A DNA stretch of 64,000 nucleotides. Source: Humulus lupulus. Lineage: Eukaryota; Streptophyta; Magnoliopsida; Rosales; Cannabaceae. The notes under the pieces were generated by a model. It saw only the letters and a program-made list of their open reading frames with translations. It was not told where the DNA came from and ran no database searches. The stretch lies in the NCBI RefSeq assembly GCF_963169125.1, contig NC_084794.1, positions 89,139,018 through 89,203,017 on the forward strand, written 5' to 3'. Positions within the stretch are counted from its first letter, which is position 1; each line of letters opens with the position of its first letter. Of this stretch, positions 34,080-46,169 are shown piece by piece. Both the position numbers and the translations under genes were made by a program.

Positions 34080-35479
34080 AATCCGATAAATAAAACAGAA
34101 AAGAAAAACTAATGAGGTCATGAAATATCATACCATTCATCTAAAATAGTCAATAATATCATGATGCATAACCAAATTTACAATAATTGAGTTTGAATAA
34201 TAAACAAGTTATTATATTACACACATTACTACAACTATCTATACTCAAGTGACCTTAGAACTTTAATTAAATGGTGCATAATATTAATTCAAATTGGCCC
34301 AGTTATCATTTTGTCTTTCTCATCTTCCCTATCAAATCAATCAAATAATACTATCATAATCTTGGATTGCATATCGATTAATGTTGAACAAGCATTTATA
34401 TAACTTGTTAAGATGGATCCAAGTTTTATCCATCTGCATATCATAAGCATAGATATAAAAAAGCTAATCACAACTTATATGTATAATGTTTTATCATTCA
34501 AACCCTAAGGTTGGGGGCGTGAATACTACCCTTATTCACACCCCAGGTGAGATATCTATCAATATAATCAAACCCATTCAAGAAAACACAATTTATTTGT
34601 AAGAAGATAATACATAATTCTATGTAAAATCTGACATCTTTCCCATATAAAAGTTACTAACCATCTATCAATACCAAGTAAAAAAATTCAAACAACACAC
34701 AATAATTTTTCTTCCTTATATCACCGCAACACACAAAAAAAAATTCCAAAACCTACTTCTCTAAGACACACAAGTTTTCAACCTTCCGTAATCACCGCAA
34801 CACACAATTTTAATCTCGGAACCTAGTTCTCTATGAAAGAATATTAAAGATATTCAAACTCCTCTAACATTTGTATGATATTAATAAAAAAGTTCAGAAA
34901 ACATATTTTTGTACCTCTTGCAATTAATAATCAAGTTACTTAACTTTGAAATGCTCCTTTCCAATTCGATCCACAACCTAAAGAATATAATCAATACCTA
35001 AAAGATTAATACAAAATTAAAATTAAATGATACAATAAGTACAAAAATTCTTTATATATTAAATTTTGGGCAGATATGGTTATCATATTATTAATTTTTC
35101 TCTTAATATATATTTTGTAAGAATATATTCCATGGTCATATGTTATCATAAGCACAAGGCTTCGTTCCTTGGTCGTTGGGCTTGTAACAGTAAAAAATAA
35201 AAAAGGAAAGGATGATGAGTTAATAAAATAATTAGCAGTGGCCGAGTGTGTGTGGATGACACTCTGTGAAGCTCTTAATCCTTCTTAATGCTGGGCCCAC
35301 AGAGATTCTTAATCCTTCCTCCTCTTTTCTCTCTTTCAAACATATCCTTGCTGCTCCCCACCCTAACTCACTCTTTCCTATGTATTTTATTCAAAATTGA
35401 ATTCAAAATCGAATCAGAATCAGAAAAGAGCCAGAATTAGAATTCAAAAGAGAAAAGGAAGAAAAGCTAATCAAAGAAC
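34080..35479. other. CACTA 1 internal AT-rich sequence
   Basis: No coding region seen. A block with CACCGCAACACACA twice (34724-34880) is shared with CACTA 2 (53495-53630). A reverse donor-like TACCTC/TTGCAA context lies at 34913-34925, as in CACTA 2 at 53697. Confidence 0.5.
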
Positions 35480-36396
35480 TTAACTGTAACGACCCAAATT
35501 CGCTAATAAGGCTTAAGGGCCTTGATTAGTGTGCCGGAAGGGCATAAATGGGATTAGAGTGAATATGATTGACTTAAATGTGTGAATATGTGATTAATAA
35601 TGATTATATGATTATTAATGATATTATGATATAATATGAAATATTAATGTGATATATGTGAGAACCACATTATTATGTGGGCAGGTTCTTAGAGCACAAC
35701 TCGAGACGATCCTAGGGTCAGATAGCGAGAAAAGTCACAACGAGACTTAAGATATGACTTTGGTCAAGTCAGGGGTATTTTAGGTATCGGGTAGCGATTT
35801 AGACTATCGGGTCATGAAAATAAATATATGAAGATATATTTGAGGTTAGGATGTCTAGGCGGGAATATTGGGGGATTTTACCATTTTGGCCTCGGGGACG
35901 GTTCTGGCATCCCAAGCCTTGGGATAAACTTAACGAGTAAGACAAACCTAGGAAGCCTTTAGAAAGAATTAGATCGATATTATTTTCTACTCAGTTGGTT
36001 ACTCTCTCTCTCTCATTCTCAAGGGAAGAAACATTCAAAGGAAAATTGGGGAATTAGAGCTGAAGAATTGCTGGAAACTTAGAGGAATTCAGGAGCAACT
36101 TTGAGGATTAGCTCAGTGGACAATCAAGGGTTAAACCAGGGCTAAGGTAAGCATGAATTTCTTTCTTTCTGTGGTTAGAACTTGAGTTTCAGCTGAGTTA
36201 TTGAGGTGTGTTCAATTGATGGTTAGGCTGGATTTGAGCTTGGAAGATCCTTGGAATCAGCTGGGTTTTCAGCTTGAGGAATGGTTCTATCAAGAAGGTA
36301 AGCTTTGTCTCATGAATTGGTGATTGGAGTTTGAGTTCTGAGTGGTTAAATTAGGTGTTTATGTTCTTAGGATTTTAAGAATTGAAAGTGAGATTT

Positions 36397-38318
36397 TGTA
36401 ATGACCCAATTACTCTAGACTTTTGGACCATTAACAAAAACTATACATAAACACTAATCCTTAATAAAACTTACAAGTGAAAAGACCATAACTTTATTAA
36501 GAAACTTGTAAAAATAAAAGTTAAACTTACATAAAATTTAAGTTAGAATATGGGATCCCATTGTTTTAAAATCAAAACATGACATAATTAAAAAGAGATT
36601 ACATAATAAAATGCGGAAAGATACATATAAAAACCATAAGAAAACAAAAACTACATCCTCGAAACCGAAACTCTCGACTCCTTGAATCCATTCTGCCTCA
36701 ATACACATTCCCCAAGCTTCCAAGAACCTTTCCCGCCACTAAGACTATTTTCCTACACAAATAAACAAAAAGGAGTGAGCCTAATGCCCAGCAAGGAAAA
36801 ATCTAACACATAGTCCATATACATAAATTTCATAAAAAAACATAAAACATAACATAACACTTATATCACATACATACTATAATGGCCATTATTACTTGGG
36901 GTCCCATAGACTAAACAAGCCATATGACCATTAGATTAGTGGGGTCTTGCTAGCTAAGCAAGTCATATGCCCATAATCTATTTGGGGCTTGTTAGTCATA
37001 TAGGTCATACGCCCAAGCCTACAAACATACTTAACATAACATATTTCATAACATAAAAACCATAGGATAACATATAAAAGCATATTACACATAAATCCTA
37101 TCCTATTTTCCTTACCAAAATTACCGGGATATGAGGACAGAGTTGGGACTTTGGAACACTCCTAAAAACCAATTGTAACAGAGTGAGTATATTGAAGAAA
37201 AGAAATGAAAAGAATGGAAGGACTATACCATTGAGAATATACTTACCAAAAACTTATGTGCAAGTTCTTAGATTTCCTAACCAAAATAAAGAATAAGGTT
37301 AGAAGGCTGAGTAGAAGACTATGAGAACTTAAATAAAATAATATCAATTGAACTAGAGTGTGGAAATACCTGAAGACTTATAAGACCAATCTAAACATTG
37401 AACCGAAATGCTATAAAACCTTACTTCCCAAGTGTTTGATAAGCTTATGATGATCAAGCTTAAAATTCCCAACCCAAGTGTTTACACTCTCACACTCACC
37501 TAGCAACTTGCAGCCTCTGAACTTAGAGTAATAGATGAATAAATGGCTAGGTACTAGGTCCTATTTATAGAGTTTAGGAATGAAAAGATCTTCATTTCAC
37601 TTGAATAAAAATAATGGCTTTTTAAGTGAAAATAATTTGAATTATCGTTCAGCAGAGGCTGAAGACTCGTTCAGAAAGGTCCTGGACTTATCAAGAGGTT
37701 GAAGGTTTGAATGGAGAACGATTTCAAAAACTTTCAAAATGTGCTGAGAGGGGAGATATATCGCCCCCTGTAGGCGATATATCGCCTGGGCCAGTATTCC
37801 TGAGGCAATCGTGCATCGTTTCGTGTTTTTCGTATCTTCGTGCTGCGATATATCGCCCCCTATAGCTGCGATATATCGGCATACGCTGATTATTTAAACA
37901 CGAAATTACACATTTTTAGCTTAATTTAAATTGAGTAAACAGCCTTGACTAAGCCCTCTAACATTTTCAAAGATGTTGACTGACCTTAGAGTATTCAAAT
38001 TTTAACCTTAATAAATTTAATCCTCAAAATACTTAATCAATAATAAACCCATACATAACATGTGCTATTATCCTATTGGTTCTTATTTAAACCTTATAGT
38101 ATACTAAATATTATCCTCAATATCAGTTATATTAATCAAACCTTAGGTTAAAATTAATATTCCTAAACTATAGGTTAAACTTAGAAAACCTACAAGTACT
38201 ACTACGAGTGTCCAAATAAATCCCGGTCTGAACCATAAATCCACAGTCATAAAGATAATACTATTATTACTATTATACTACTATCTAACTTAGCTAAGTA
38301 AAGTTCTTGGACTCTACA
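36397..38318 (-). mobile_element. solo LTR (family A) nested in LTR-B
   Basis: TGTAATGACCC...GACTCTACA on the plus strand, with a perfect 5-bp duplication GATTT (36392-36396 and 38319-38323). It matches 16-1924 along its length, including the GATATATCGCC cassette, the TATA box (37562-37570) and the predicted intron (36753-37115). Confidence 0.92.
37750..37885 (-). repeat. palindromic-word cassette in LTR-A (copy 2)
   Basis: Same GATATATCGCC words and order as at 1355-1485, with several differences in the spacers. Confidence 0.7.
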
Positions 38319-38474
38319 GATTTCTATGGGTTATTGAGATGAATTTCTGTTGAATGGTGTAGCATAAGTTGTGTAATAAGTTATGGTAATGTTGGGTGTT
38401 GTATTAGGGAGTTTAGGGGTGGTTTTGGCTGAGGTTTTGAGCCTTGAAATAGTGGGTTTTCTGGGTTGAATGGA

Positions 38475-38670
38475 AGGGCCGCGGCTCTGTTCTAGAGGGC
38501 TGGGGCCCTAGGATGAAAAAGGGCCAAGGAGGCTCGGCCAAGGGTGGGTGCCGCGGCGCCCAAAGCAAGGGTCGTGGCGTGAGTCTTTGTTCAGGTTGGC
38601 CTTAGTTCTGTTTTGAGGCTAGGGTCATGGCTAAGCTTCAAGGGCTGCAGCCCTTGGTTGTGCACATGAA
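38475..38670. repeat. palindromic-word cassette in LTR-B (copy 2)
   Basis: GC-rich words GGGCCGCGGCTC, GGGGCCCTAGG, GCCGCGGCGCC and CAAGGGCTGCAGCCCTTG (38639-38656, an 18-bp perfect palindrome). The place corresponds to 18130-18235, where the words are AGCGCTA-based. Confidence 0.65.
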
Positions 38671-39880
38671 CTTTTGAGGATTTTAGGCATGGGAAGGTGG
38701 TCTAGTTTGCTCGGGATTGGTTTCACCACCGTGCTTGGTGGGATTCGGATTCCCGGGAGTTAGTTTTGTGACCGGAAACCCTAACTTGAGTTTTAATGAG
38801 ACCCTATACTTTGGTTGTGACTAGGTGAAAAAGGCTTAGGCTTGGGATCAAATCGTGCTTGAGGGGCATTGCTCATAATCCAAAACCGTACAGACTAAAG
38901 GTAAGAAAACTAGACCCCGTTGAATGTTTGAGCGGGACTAAGGGCTCCCTGATATATATAAGACTGAAAGAATGGTATTATGCCATGTAAATTGTAAACC
39001 AATGGCCTAAGCGTGCCACGGTTAACTTGTGTAATTGGCACAGCTCAGACACTGGTATCCGAGGATAGCTTATTATGCCCTGAGCTCGGTTTAAGCGGGC
39101 CGAAGTCAGTGGGTTAAACAGAGGGTGCGGCCTAAGGTGTCGGCCCTAGTATTTGTGTAAATTGAATATTGTTTTTGGCTATAGATGAGATTGTTGAATA
39201 ATCTAAGTGTAGTTGAGGTTGTTTGTACCTTGGGGTATGTTTATATGCTATGGATTGAATAATTGAGCATGCTTACTAGAATGTCTGTTTGAGATTGTTG
39301 TATATGTTGTGTATGTTGTTCTCTTGCTGGGCCTCGGCTCACGGGTGCTGCGTGGTGTAGGTAAAGGCAAAGGCAAGATTGAACAGCCCTGATTGGAGAG
39401 CTCTACAGGGTGAATGTACATGGCAGGTTGCTCAGCCGCCACGGTTGAGGAGGTTACAGGGACAAGAGGACCAGAACCTTGTATTTTGCCTTAGTATGGC
39501 TAATGTTTGTTTTTAACTGTTGAGTTTTGCAAACCAGTTTTTAAACTCTGATCTTTTGGGGATCCCTTCTGTAAACTTTTTATAATTTATAAATGTATCT
39601 TTTGAGACCAAAACGTCTTTTAACCCTAGAACACTTAAACTAATGACATGTTTTTAAACTAATGACTTGATTAGCAAGTCTTGCACTTTATAAGTACACA
39701 GTGTAGCAGTCTTGGCTATCCAGGGTGTTACATTAACCATCTTGAAGTTCATATTACAAAAACACTAGACATAAAAGTGAGCACTTTAAATTGCCAATCC
39801 TATTTGCTTATAATGTCTGTATAGCTAGTACTTCTGGTCTAATTTTCTTTTCTTCTTCTTCTTTTTATTTTTATGTACAG

Positions 39881-40134
39881 TCAAAACAAATAAGGGAACT
39901 TGATCTTGCTAATATACATTTGCAACTTGAGGACACAGGACCATAGTCAATCCATACTGCTTTAGAGGTGAGAGAAGTTGAATTAAAAAGTCTACAAGAA
40001 GTCCTAGACATGCTTTGCTTTGGAAATAAATCATATAAGATAGGAGCTATGGAGTGGGGCTTATTAAATAGAGTAAAAACTCACATGTCAATTATAGCAA
40101 AGTGTAATGAGATATGGAAGAGTGAGTAAAGAGC
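39881..40134 (+). pseudogene. exon-like piece in CACTA 1, unknown product
   Basis: After a splice-acceptor-like TTTTATGTACAG there are 83 codons with one internal stop (39943-39945), starting SKQIRELDLANIHLQLED and ending CNEIWKSE-stop. It is amphipathic and charged, with coiled-coil character. I do not recognise it. It precedes the helicase-like exon on the same strand. Confidence 0.4.
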
Positions 40135-40407
40135 ATCAAAATTCTACTCTGCTGATACCATTAAAACCAAACACATAAAACACCATCTCCCCTGTTTGGT
40201 CCTAAATCTGATTATTATTTTGCTGATAAATTGAACCAGTGACTAATACAATTAAAGAAGAACACATATATACTAAAATGATCAAGTCCTATCATTTTTT
40301 ATGACTTTGCAGTCAAAAATAAGAAGTTGAATTCAACTGGGGGTCAGAAACTCTGAACTTGTTAGATTAATTAGAGACCAAAATAAAACAAAACTCATCA
40401 ACTATTA

Positions 40408-40581
40408 TATTGACCAGTTATAATAATATGAGTATGAACGATTCAAAGACTCCCCTGTTTGGTCCATATTCATTTATCAATATTTCATGTGGAAAAGAAG
40501 AAATAGATGATGTTCAATATGGCTGGAAAAATATGGTTGAGGTGGCTTTATTGACTAGAATTGTTCAGAATCTATACAAAG
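40408..40581 (+). pseudogene. SEN1-like helicase exon fragment captured by CACTA 1
   Basis: After TTGACCAG, 58 codons to donor CAAAG|GTATGTC. The stretch PLFGPYSFINISCGKEEIDD followed by GWKNMVEVALLTRIVQNLYK resembles the FGPYSFI(N/D)-x-GREE-x-D...KNMVEV motif region of plant SEN1/P-loop NTPase superfamily 1 helicases, between the helicase core domains. No ATPase motifs (Walker A or DEAD-type) are present, so only a fragment was taken. The intron donor suggests capture from genomic DNA. The family call rests on remembered motif similarity and needs a search. Confidence 0.5.
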
Positions 40582-40759
40582 GTATGTCACTGCATGCATC
40601 ACACTATTATACTTGGATTTTCTACATGCATAGCGATCTTTCATTCATGAAAACATGCATGATGGATGGTTCTTATTTTCTAAACAAGCTTCAAAACATT
40701 TGGACGTCATTAGTACTATTTTCTTGCTTGATATACATGTTAAAGTTTTAGTTGGTCTT

Positions 40760-43700
40760 GTTTGAATGATGTCCCTATTATGTATTTTTTGCTCATTTTA
40801 TTATACTTGGAAGTTCTTTCGAGCTTTGTAATTAAAAAAGAAAGAGGTAAAAAATAATTAGAGACCAGTTATAGCTAAAAGGTAATACTTTGTCTCATAA
40901 GAAAAATATTTCATTGCCCCAAAAAAAGGTAGAGATTAGCTAAAAGCTAACCTACTAACTAATTCCAATAAAATATTAGAAAATCTAATTAGCTAAGCAA
41001 GCTACAAATCAATTCAAAAATAAAAAAAATAAAGGCAGAAAATAATGTATGACATATATATTGATATGTATATTCAACATGACAGTGCTTTTATGCAAGA
41101 CATAAACTAGTCATAAGTGTACTTACTTCTCATGGAATATGAGAATTTCTTACAATACTACCATGATCCAGATTCGTGGAAATTGAACCTACAAAAACCA
41201 AACACATCAAAGTTAAGTCAAGAGATAAAATAAATCCAATATCCCAGAACTCAAAGGTAATGTGAAATAATAGATAAAAGTGGAAGAGCCAAAACAACAA
41301 ACATTATGAAGACTAAATATATACATAAATCTTAGATTTACATTTTTTCTATATTTGAAATAGAGGGGGATCCATAACAATAGCAAAAAATACATCTAAG
41401 TACAATATCTGTGAATGTAATGAACTAGCATGAGCTTTTTTTTTACCTGTAATACAGGACCAGAGTAAGAGAACAGTATAACTAGCCTAAAAAAATTCAA
41501 AGCTCCACAAATATACAATATATAAAGTCACTTTTAAAAACTCCATAATCTTTAATATTGTCTTAGTTTAGACAAAGTTCGAGCAAGTTTATCTATTATC
41601 GAGAGCCATAAACAGAGAAAAACTAGGTGTTTTATATAGGCGCATTAAAGATTATGCAAGTGGTGGGAATGAGGTACACGCAACACACACAAGAGACTAG
41701 GAATCACTAGTACAAAAATATATTATACTATTTTGAACAAAAGCAAAGCCTATATATGATGCAAAAATATACTATACTCAAACTAAGATATGGACAAATG
41801 AATATTGATGTTCAAATTTGTTTACAAGACTATACGATAAAAAAAATATAAATACCAGAGTGATAAATACACAAGGTGGGGAAACTTAAACAACTAAAAT
41901 AATGTTCATTCTAAACATGCTAGCTTCTTCCATTCTTTTAAGGATGTAAAATTTGAGAGACTTAAATATCAAGGTTAATGCATGTGTTAATTTAGAGTTG
42001 TTCAACTTATTCTTTAATATAAAATTAACTAGTAATGAGGTAACTAACTAGGCGTGGAAGTTATAAAACTTAGTTGAATCTATCCGTAACTTTTGATGGG
42101 CACAACCATAATTCTTTTTTTTTTTTTTTTTTGCCATTTAAGAATTTGTTGTTTAATGAAAACAAACCAAACTTGCATATATTTTTTTAAACATCTTTGC
42201 CTTCTAGAAGACTACTTTTCCTAGGATATGTTATCACTACTACCACAATTGCAGCAGAAACAAAACATATGGTTGACATTAGTCCTCCTCATATATATAA
42301 TTACAAGCCTTCACTTAAAAATAAAAAAATAAATCCCAATAAGAAAATAATTTTTTTGGCTCTAGCAAAGAAAGATTGAACTAACAATAGCAAAGTATAT
42401 GTCAATGAACATATTCAAATGCAAAACAGAGTAACATTGGAAGTTAACGAAAGATGCATATAAGAAACTCAAAGATTTTTCTATGGTAAAAAAATATGGA
42501 GATAAGATAAAGATAAAGAAAAATCTGATTGTAGTGAAATGAGACTGAGATTTGTATAAATCTGTTAGAGCTTAAGCACTTCTTTAGCTCGGAAGAAAGA
42601 TCTCCATTGTTGTTTTCTCATTCTTTTTCCTATTGAAGAGTTTTGTGAGAACTTGGAAAACACATTTAACTTGTTTTCTGAATTTTCTATTTTTTACAAC
42701 TCAAATTTTAAAATTTGTTTTGAGAGAACAAAGCCAAACACTCCATGTTGTTCTCTAAGAACTTCTTTTTGTATTTTAGAAAGAAAAAAAGTTATAAAGA
42801 CAAACAAGCTATTAGTTAATTTCATGAAATTGAAAAAGTTATAAAGACAAACCCCAGAAAAAAAAATAAAGAGAAAAGGAAAAGACATGGTTGAAGCAGA
42901 CAAACGAAATTAAGGCTCAACAGGATTGGAAGAAGTCCCTCTCATGTTTATGGATTAAGTAGAAGAAGATGAAGGATCATCTCACCTGGTTGTTAAAATT
43001 TACAAATAAATTTCTTTTTATGTTAGTTCTCTTCTAAGAAACGCAGAGAATAATTCCCAAAATATATGATATTCAAATATATATATAGATGGGTTATTGT
43101 AATTTTATGCTACATATGCAACCAGATATTCCTTTGAGTAATGATTAAGTTTTTTTAATTCATTTTTTAAATTGTTAATGATTTAGATTTTCTTTTCAGA
43201 TTTTGTCTCACTCGTTATCTCATTTTCTTTCTTTTTTTTTGCCTGACTTTCAATAAGGTATTTTTTAAAATGGGGTTGAAGGAAGCAAAGAGGTTAATCA
43301 AATTCTAAACCAAGTGGCGAATTCAAATGAAGTCAAAATAGCAAATTTACTACAATGTTTATAGATTAATCTAAAATTAAAGGTCCACAACCAAATGTTC
43401 AAAGCAAATCCTTAAACCAAAACATAAACTCCATCAAAGTAAACTCAAAACAGCAAATATAGCATCAGAAAACTTAAAACAGCTAAGTTTCCTACTTCAA
43501 AGTTGTGATAATTGTGACTTTGGTTTATCTTCAACACTAGGTCTAACTCCAGTATTTCTAATTTGATGAACTTTGTTCATATTGGTTTTTCCAATTGTTG
43601 GGTTGCTCTTTCTTTTTGTTTCAGGCTTACTCCGAGAACTAGTTCTATAAGTAATTTATATATAGGGTCATTTATTAATATATTTGGTTGTTTCTAATCA

Positions 43701-44290
43701 AGTGTTACAAAGATTTTAGCAAATTAAACAATCTGAACATGTAATATTATTCTTATATATTGGAAGGCATGTACATATTATTCCAAACATGCTATCATCT
43801 ACAAAACAAAAGTCTTAACTTTCAACTATAGACCCCACTGTAAAATTTATATGTGGCTTACACTTAATCAGTATATAATAGAGCAACTACTTTTTTTTTT
43901 TTTTTGCATCACAGCAAAATGAGTTTAAATAGCATTGTTTGTTTAGAATACGGGCATGAATGTCCGCCTTCACATTACTGTATCAATCGAACTATTAAGG
44001 ACATGTTTACCATCTTTATTCTTCTATCTTGGCCACCAAAAATTATCAATCTATTAGTAAACAAGCATGAGTTTACTTTTTTAATTTTGTCTCGTTGAGT
44101 CATTTTATCAAACAACAAGCATGCAATACTTTGTGACTTCAATTACAGATGTGTATGTTTCTTTGTTGGGGACAAACAACACAACATGGATGAAGACAGC
44201 AGTTCTAGTGGAATGCATGAGAAATTTCCCCAAAAATAGAGGCCAAGTTTCTCGGATCAAATACATAAAAATCAGAAGTTTCGAGAACTT
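40760..44290. other. CACTA 1 internal sequence, no clear gene
   Basis: AT-rich with long A and T runs (42115-42133, 43891-43905). Short plus-strand frames at 42197-42379, 42653-42844 and 43904-44098 look accidental. An acceptor-like CAATTACAG at 44149 is followed by an open frame VCFFVGDKQHNMDED ending at 44240, possibly another captured exon. Confidence 0.4.
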
Positions 44291-44293
44291 TAC

Positions 44294-44445
44294 CTAAATT
44301 TGAAGTCAAATTTTCTAACTCGAATAGTTCCAAAGCGATGAACTTGAATTAGTAGCATAGAAGCAAACCATAGGAGCTTCCCTTTGCTTGAGGATGAACC
44401 ATCGGCGGCACTGATTCTCTGCGGGTCGACGGCGGCGGACGGCAT
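44294..44445 (-). pseudogene. putative first coding exon at the right end of CACTA 1
   Basis: The minus-strand ATG at 44445 opens MPSAAVDPQRISAADGSSSS, then KGKLLWFASMLLIQVHRFG, to donor TTTAG|GTAAAGTTC (44293-44292): 152 bp of open, unusually GC-rich sequence in AT-rich surroundings. About 400 bp of leader-like sequence lies between it and the element end. It may be the 5' exon of the element's own transcript or of a captured gene. Not recognised. Confidence 0.4.
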
Positions 44446-44983
44446 AGTCTGTGATGACTAATTAGTGTGAGAGTCAATCAGTGAGAGATTGCCTAGGAGT
44501 TTGTTTTTGTTTTAGGAATTATAATATTTTCAAGTACTGACTCTCCATTTCAAGATAATGCATTTCACCTGTTGAACTAAGCTCATCTAGGTTGTAGTAC
44601 AGTTTGTATCTTTGTAATCGCTCGGTGAGATTCGGTTTAAGGATGAATAAATTAAAACCCTTACATTTCCCAAATGAACAAACAATGAAACAATGAGAGA
44701 TATTACAAACCCAAAAGTGACAGCGACTAAGAAGATGACAAAAGTGAGGAATTAATGATTTAGGGTTTTTTATTTTTTTTATTGGGAGGGAAGAGTGAAC
44801 GAAAACAAATTGGGGAAAAATGATTGAGGGAAAAGTTAACATATAATTTGTTGCTTATATTTTTATTTGCCGCTTATTTTTTTAGTTAGTGTATTTTACC
44901 GCTTTTTCTTTCTTATACCAATTATAATACATTTTTAATAAACTTATATTTATTTGTTGTGGAAAGTAGATTTTTATGTAGTG

Positions 44984-45579
44984 AGCTAATTCAAGGACCA
45001 GAGTCTCCTGTTTACCTTAAGAAGTGGCATGGACAAGATAGGTGGCATGCTCACAAAGGCATGATGATGATGATGCTTATGATGATAATGTTTATGATGA
45101 TGATGTATGATAATGAAGTTAAGTATGATGTGTAACAATGTATGATTGTGAATATGTTGTGTTGCGTTTACTTGTGTATTGTTTGTACTTCCTTACTCGG
45201 CTTTTAGCTCACCCCCTTACTTTCCCTTTCAGGTAACAAATAGGATTTCTCTTTGGCACGCTTGGTGATGTGGGGAGTTCCGACGTCAGGGTGTGTATGG
45301 CGTGGGGGTATTCTATGGGCAAGCAAACGATCAGCTTAATGCCAATTTTTATAGAATGATGTTATGTCTAATTTTAAATGTTTTGGAACTTATCAGTGGG
45401 ACTTGAATTATAATTTTTTACGTTGCATGAGAACTTTTATTTTGTTTTTAAAACTATTGGGCCTAACTTGCATGTTTTAGCAAGGCCCCACTGGGATTTT
45501 AATATAAGAAGTGGTTTCCTTCTTTAAGCTTATGAGCATGCAAATGTTTTATAAAGTATTAGTTTAAGGGCGTTTTACA
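44984..45579 (+). mobile_element. 5' LTR (family C), second part
   Basis: Resumes LTR-C after the CACTA element (TAATTCAAGGACCAGAGTCT) and ends GGGCGTTTTACA, two bases before the PBS. It holds the acceptor motif CTTACTCGGCTTTTAGCTCA (45192-45211) and AG at 45232. Confidence 0.85.
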
Positions 45580-45581
45580 AA

Positions 45582-45596
45582 TGGTATCAGAGCTGG
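45582..45596 (+). other. primer binding site (family C)
   Basis: TGGTATCAGAGCTGG, two bases after the LTR end: a near-perfect initiator tRNA-Met PBS. Confidence 0.9.
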
Positions 45597-45739
45597 TCAT
45601 CCATGTTTCCAAGGACCCTCCCCATACATGCTAAAGACGGGAAAATCTCACCTCATCGCGTCGTAAGTATTTGTTTTATGTGCAATTACTTGTTTCCATT
45701 TTATTTAATTTTATATTCTTATAATTGTAGTATAGTAAG

Positions 45740-46166
45740 GTGCCTCCCGTTTTGAAAAATACTACGAAACAACTACTCAAGGAAATTTGCGCAATACCCA
45801 AGGTCCAGCTTGAGGAGGACCCTTACGATTGGAGGATTGCGGTGTTAAAAACAAAAACGGTGATTTGCGATCGTATTCAAGGAATCATGAACGAAAGAGG
45901 AGCATTGCTATGGCCTAGAGAGCAATATTAGGTTTTAAGGGAAGCATTGTCGATGTACTCCGAGGCCCTTCTCCAGTTGGATAGAGCACGACACGACATC
46001 GTTCAAGATGACCTGGAGTTTAGCACCATAGAAAACATAATCTACGATCTTATGGACAACTACAATTTTAGTCATGAGGAGCTAGTTTTGGTAAAGACGG
46101 ATAACTGAGAGATAGAGGAGCGCTTGGAGACATACACGATGTGGAAGGAGCCTTGGCATGTCAGGA
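45740..46166 (+). pseudogene. leader ORF between PBS and gag (family C)
   Basis: Starts MPPVLKNTTKQLLKEICAIP, stops at 45929, then runs in frame through MYSEALLQLDRARHDIVQDD and STIENIIYDLMDNYNF, a second stop near 46107 and EIEERLETYTMWKEPWHVRR to a stop. Helical and acidic, unknown function, no match known to me. Its presence parallels the leader ORF of family D, although I see no sequence likeness. Confidence 0.5.
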
Positions 46167-46169
46167 GGT

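Larger units (their letters stand above)
35485..39732 (+). mobile_element. solo LTR (family B) with a nested solo LTR-A
   Basis: TGTAACGACCC...CAGGGTGTTACA flanked by a perfect 5-bp duplication TTAAC (35480-35484 and 39733-39737). Without the 1922-bp nested LTR and its duplication it is about 2.3 kb. It has the shared acceptor motif at 39323-39342, a predicted intron 38901-39360, and a palindrome cassette unlike that of the other family B copy. Confidence 0.9.
33313..44983. mobile_element. CACTA-like DNA transposon 1, non-autonomous, with nested LTRs
   Basis: CACTACAAAAAAAATAC at the left and TTTTTATGTAGTG at the right give inverted CACTAC ends. Flanks are AGG (33310-33312) and AGC (44984-44986), a 3-bp duplication with one change. 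The related uninterrupted LTR at 9310-9325 reads GCCGAGGTTATTCAAGG, confirming the empty site. Subterminal ATAACAC/GTGTTAT motifs crowd the left end. Without the solo LTR-B the element is about 7.4 kb. No TNP2-type transposase is seen; several exon-like pieces are (34014-34073, 39881-40134, 40408-40581, 44294-44445). Confidence 0.8.

Noticed and set aside
16898..39732. LTR-B copies as long non-coding host genes with exons
   Set aside because: Perfect 5-bp duplications and TG...CA ends show that they are solo LTRs; the splice-like sites are treated as LTR features instead.
44519..44842. 107-codon minus-strand frame at the right end of CACTA 1
   Set aside because: Pyrimidine-rich leader-like sequence before a better start at 44445; composition does not look coding.
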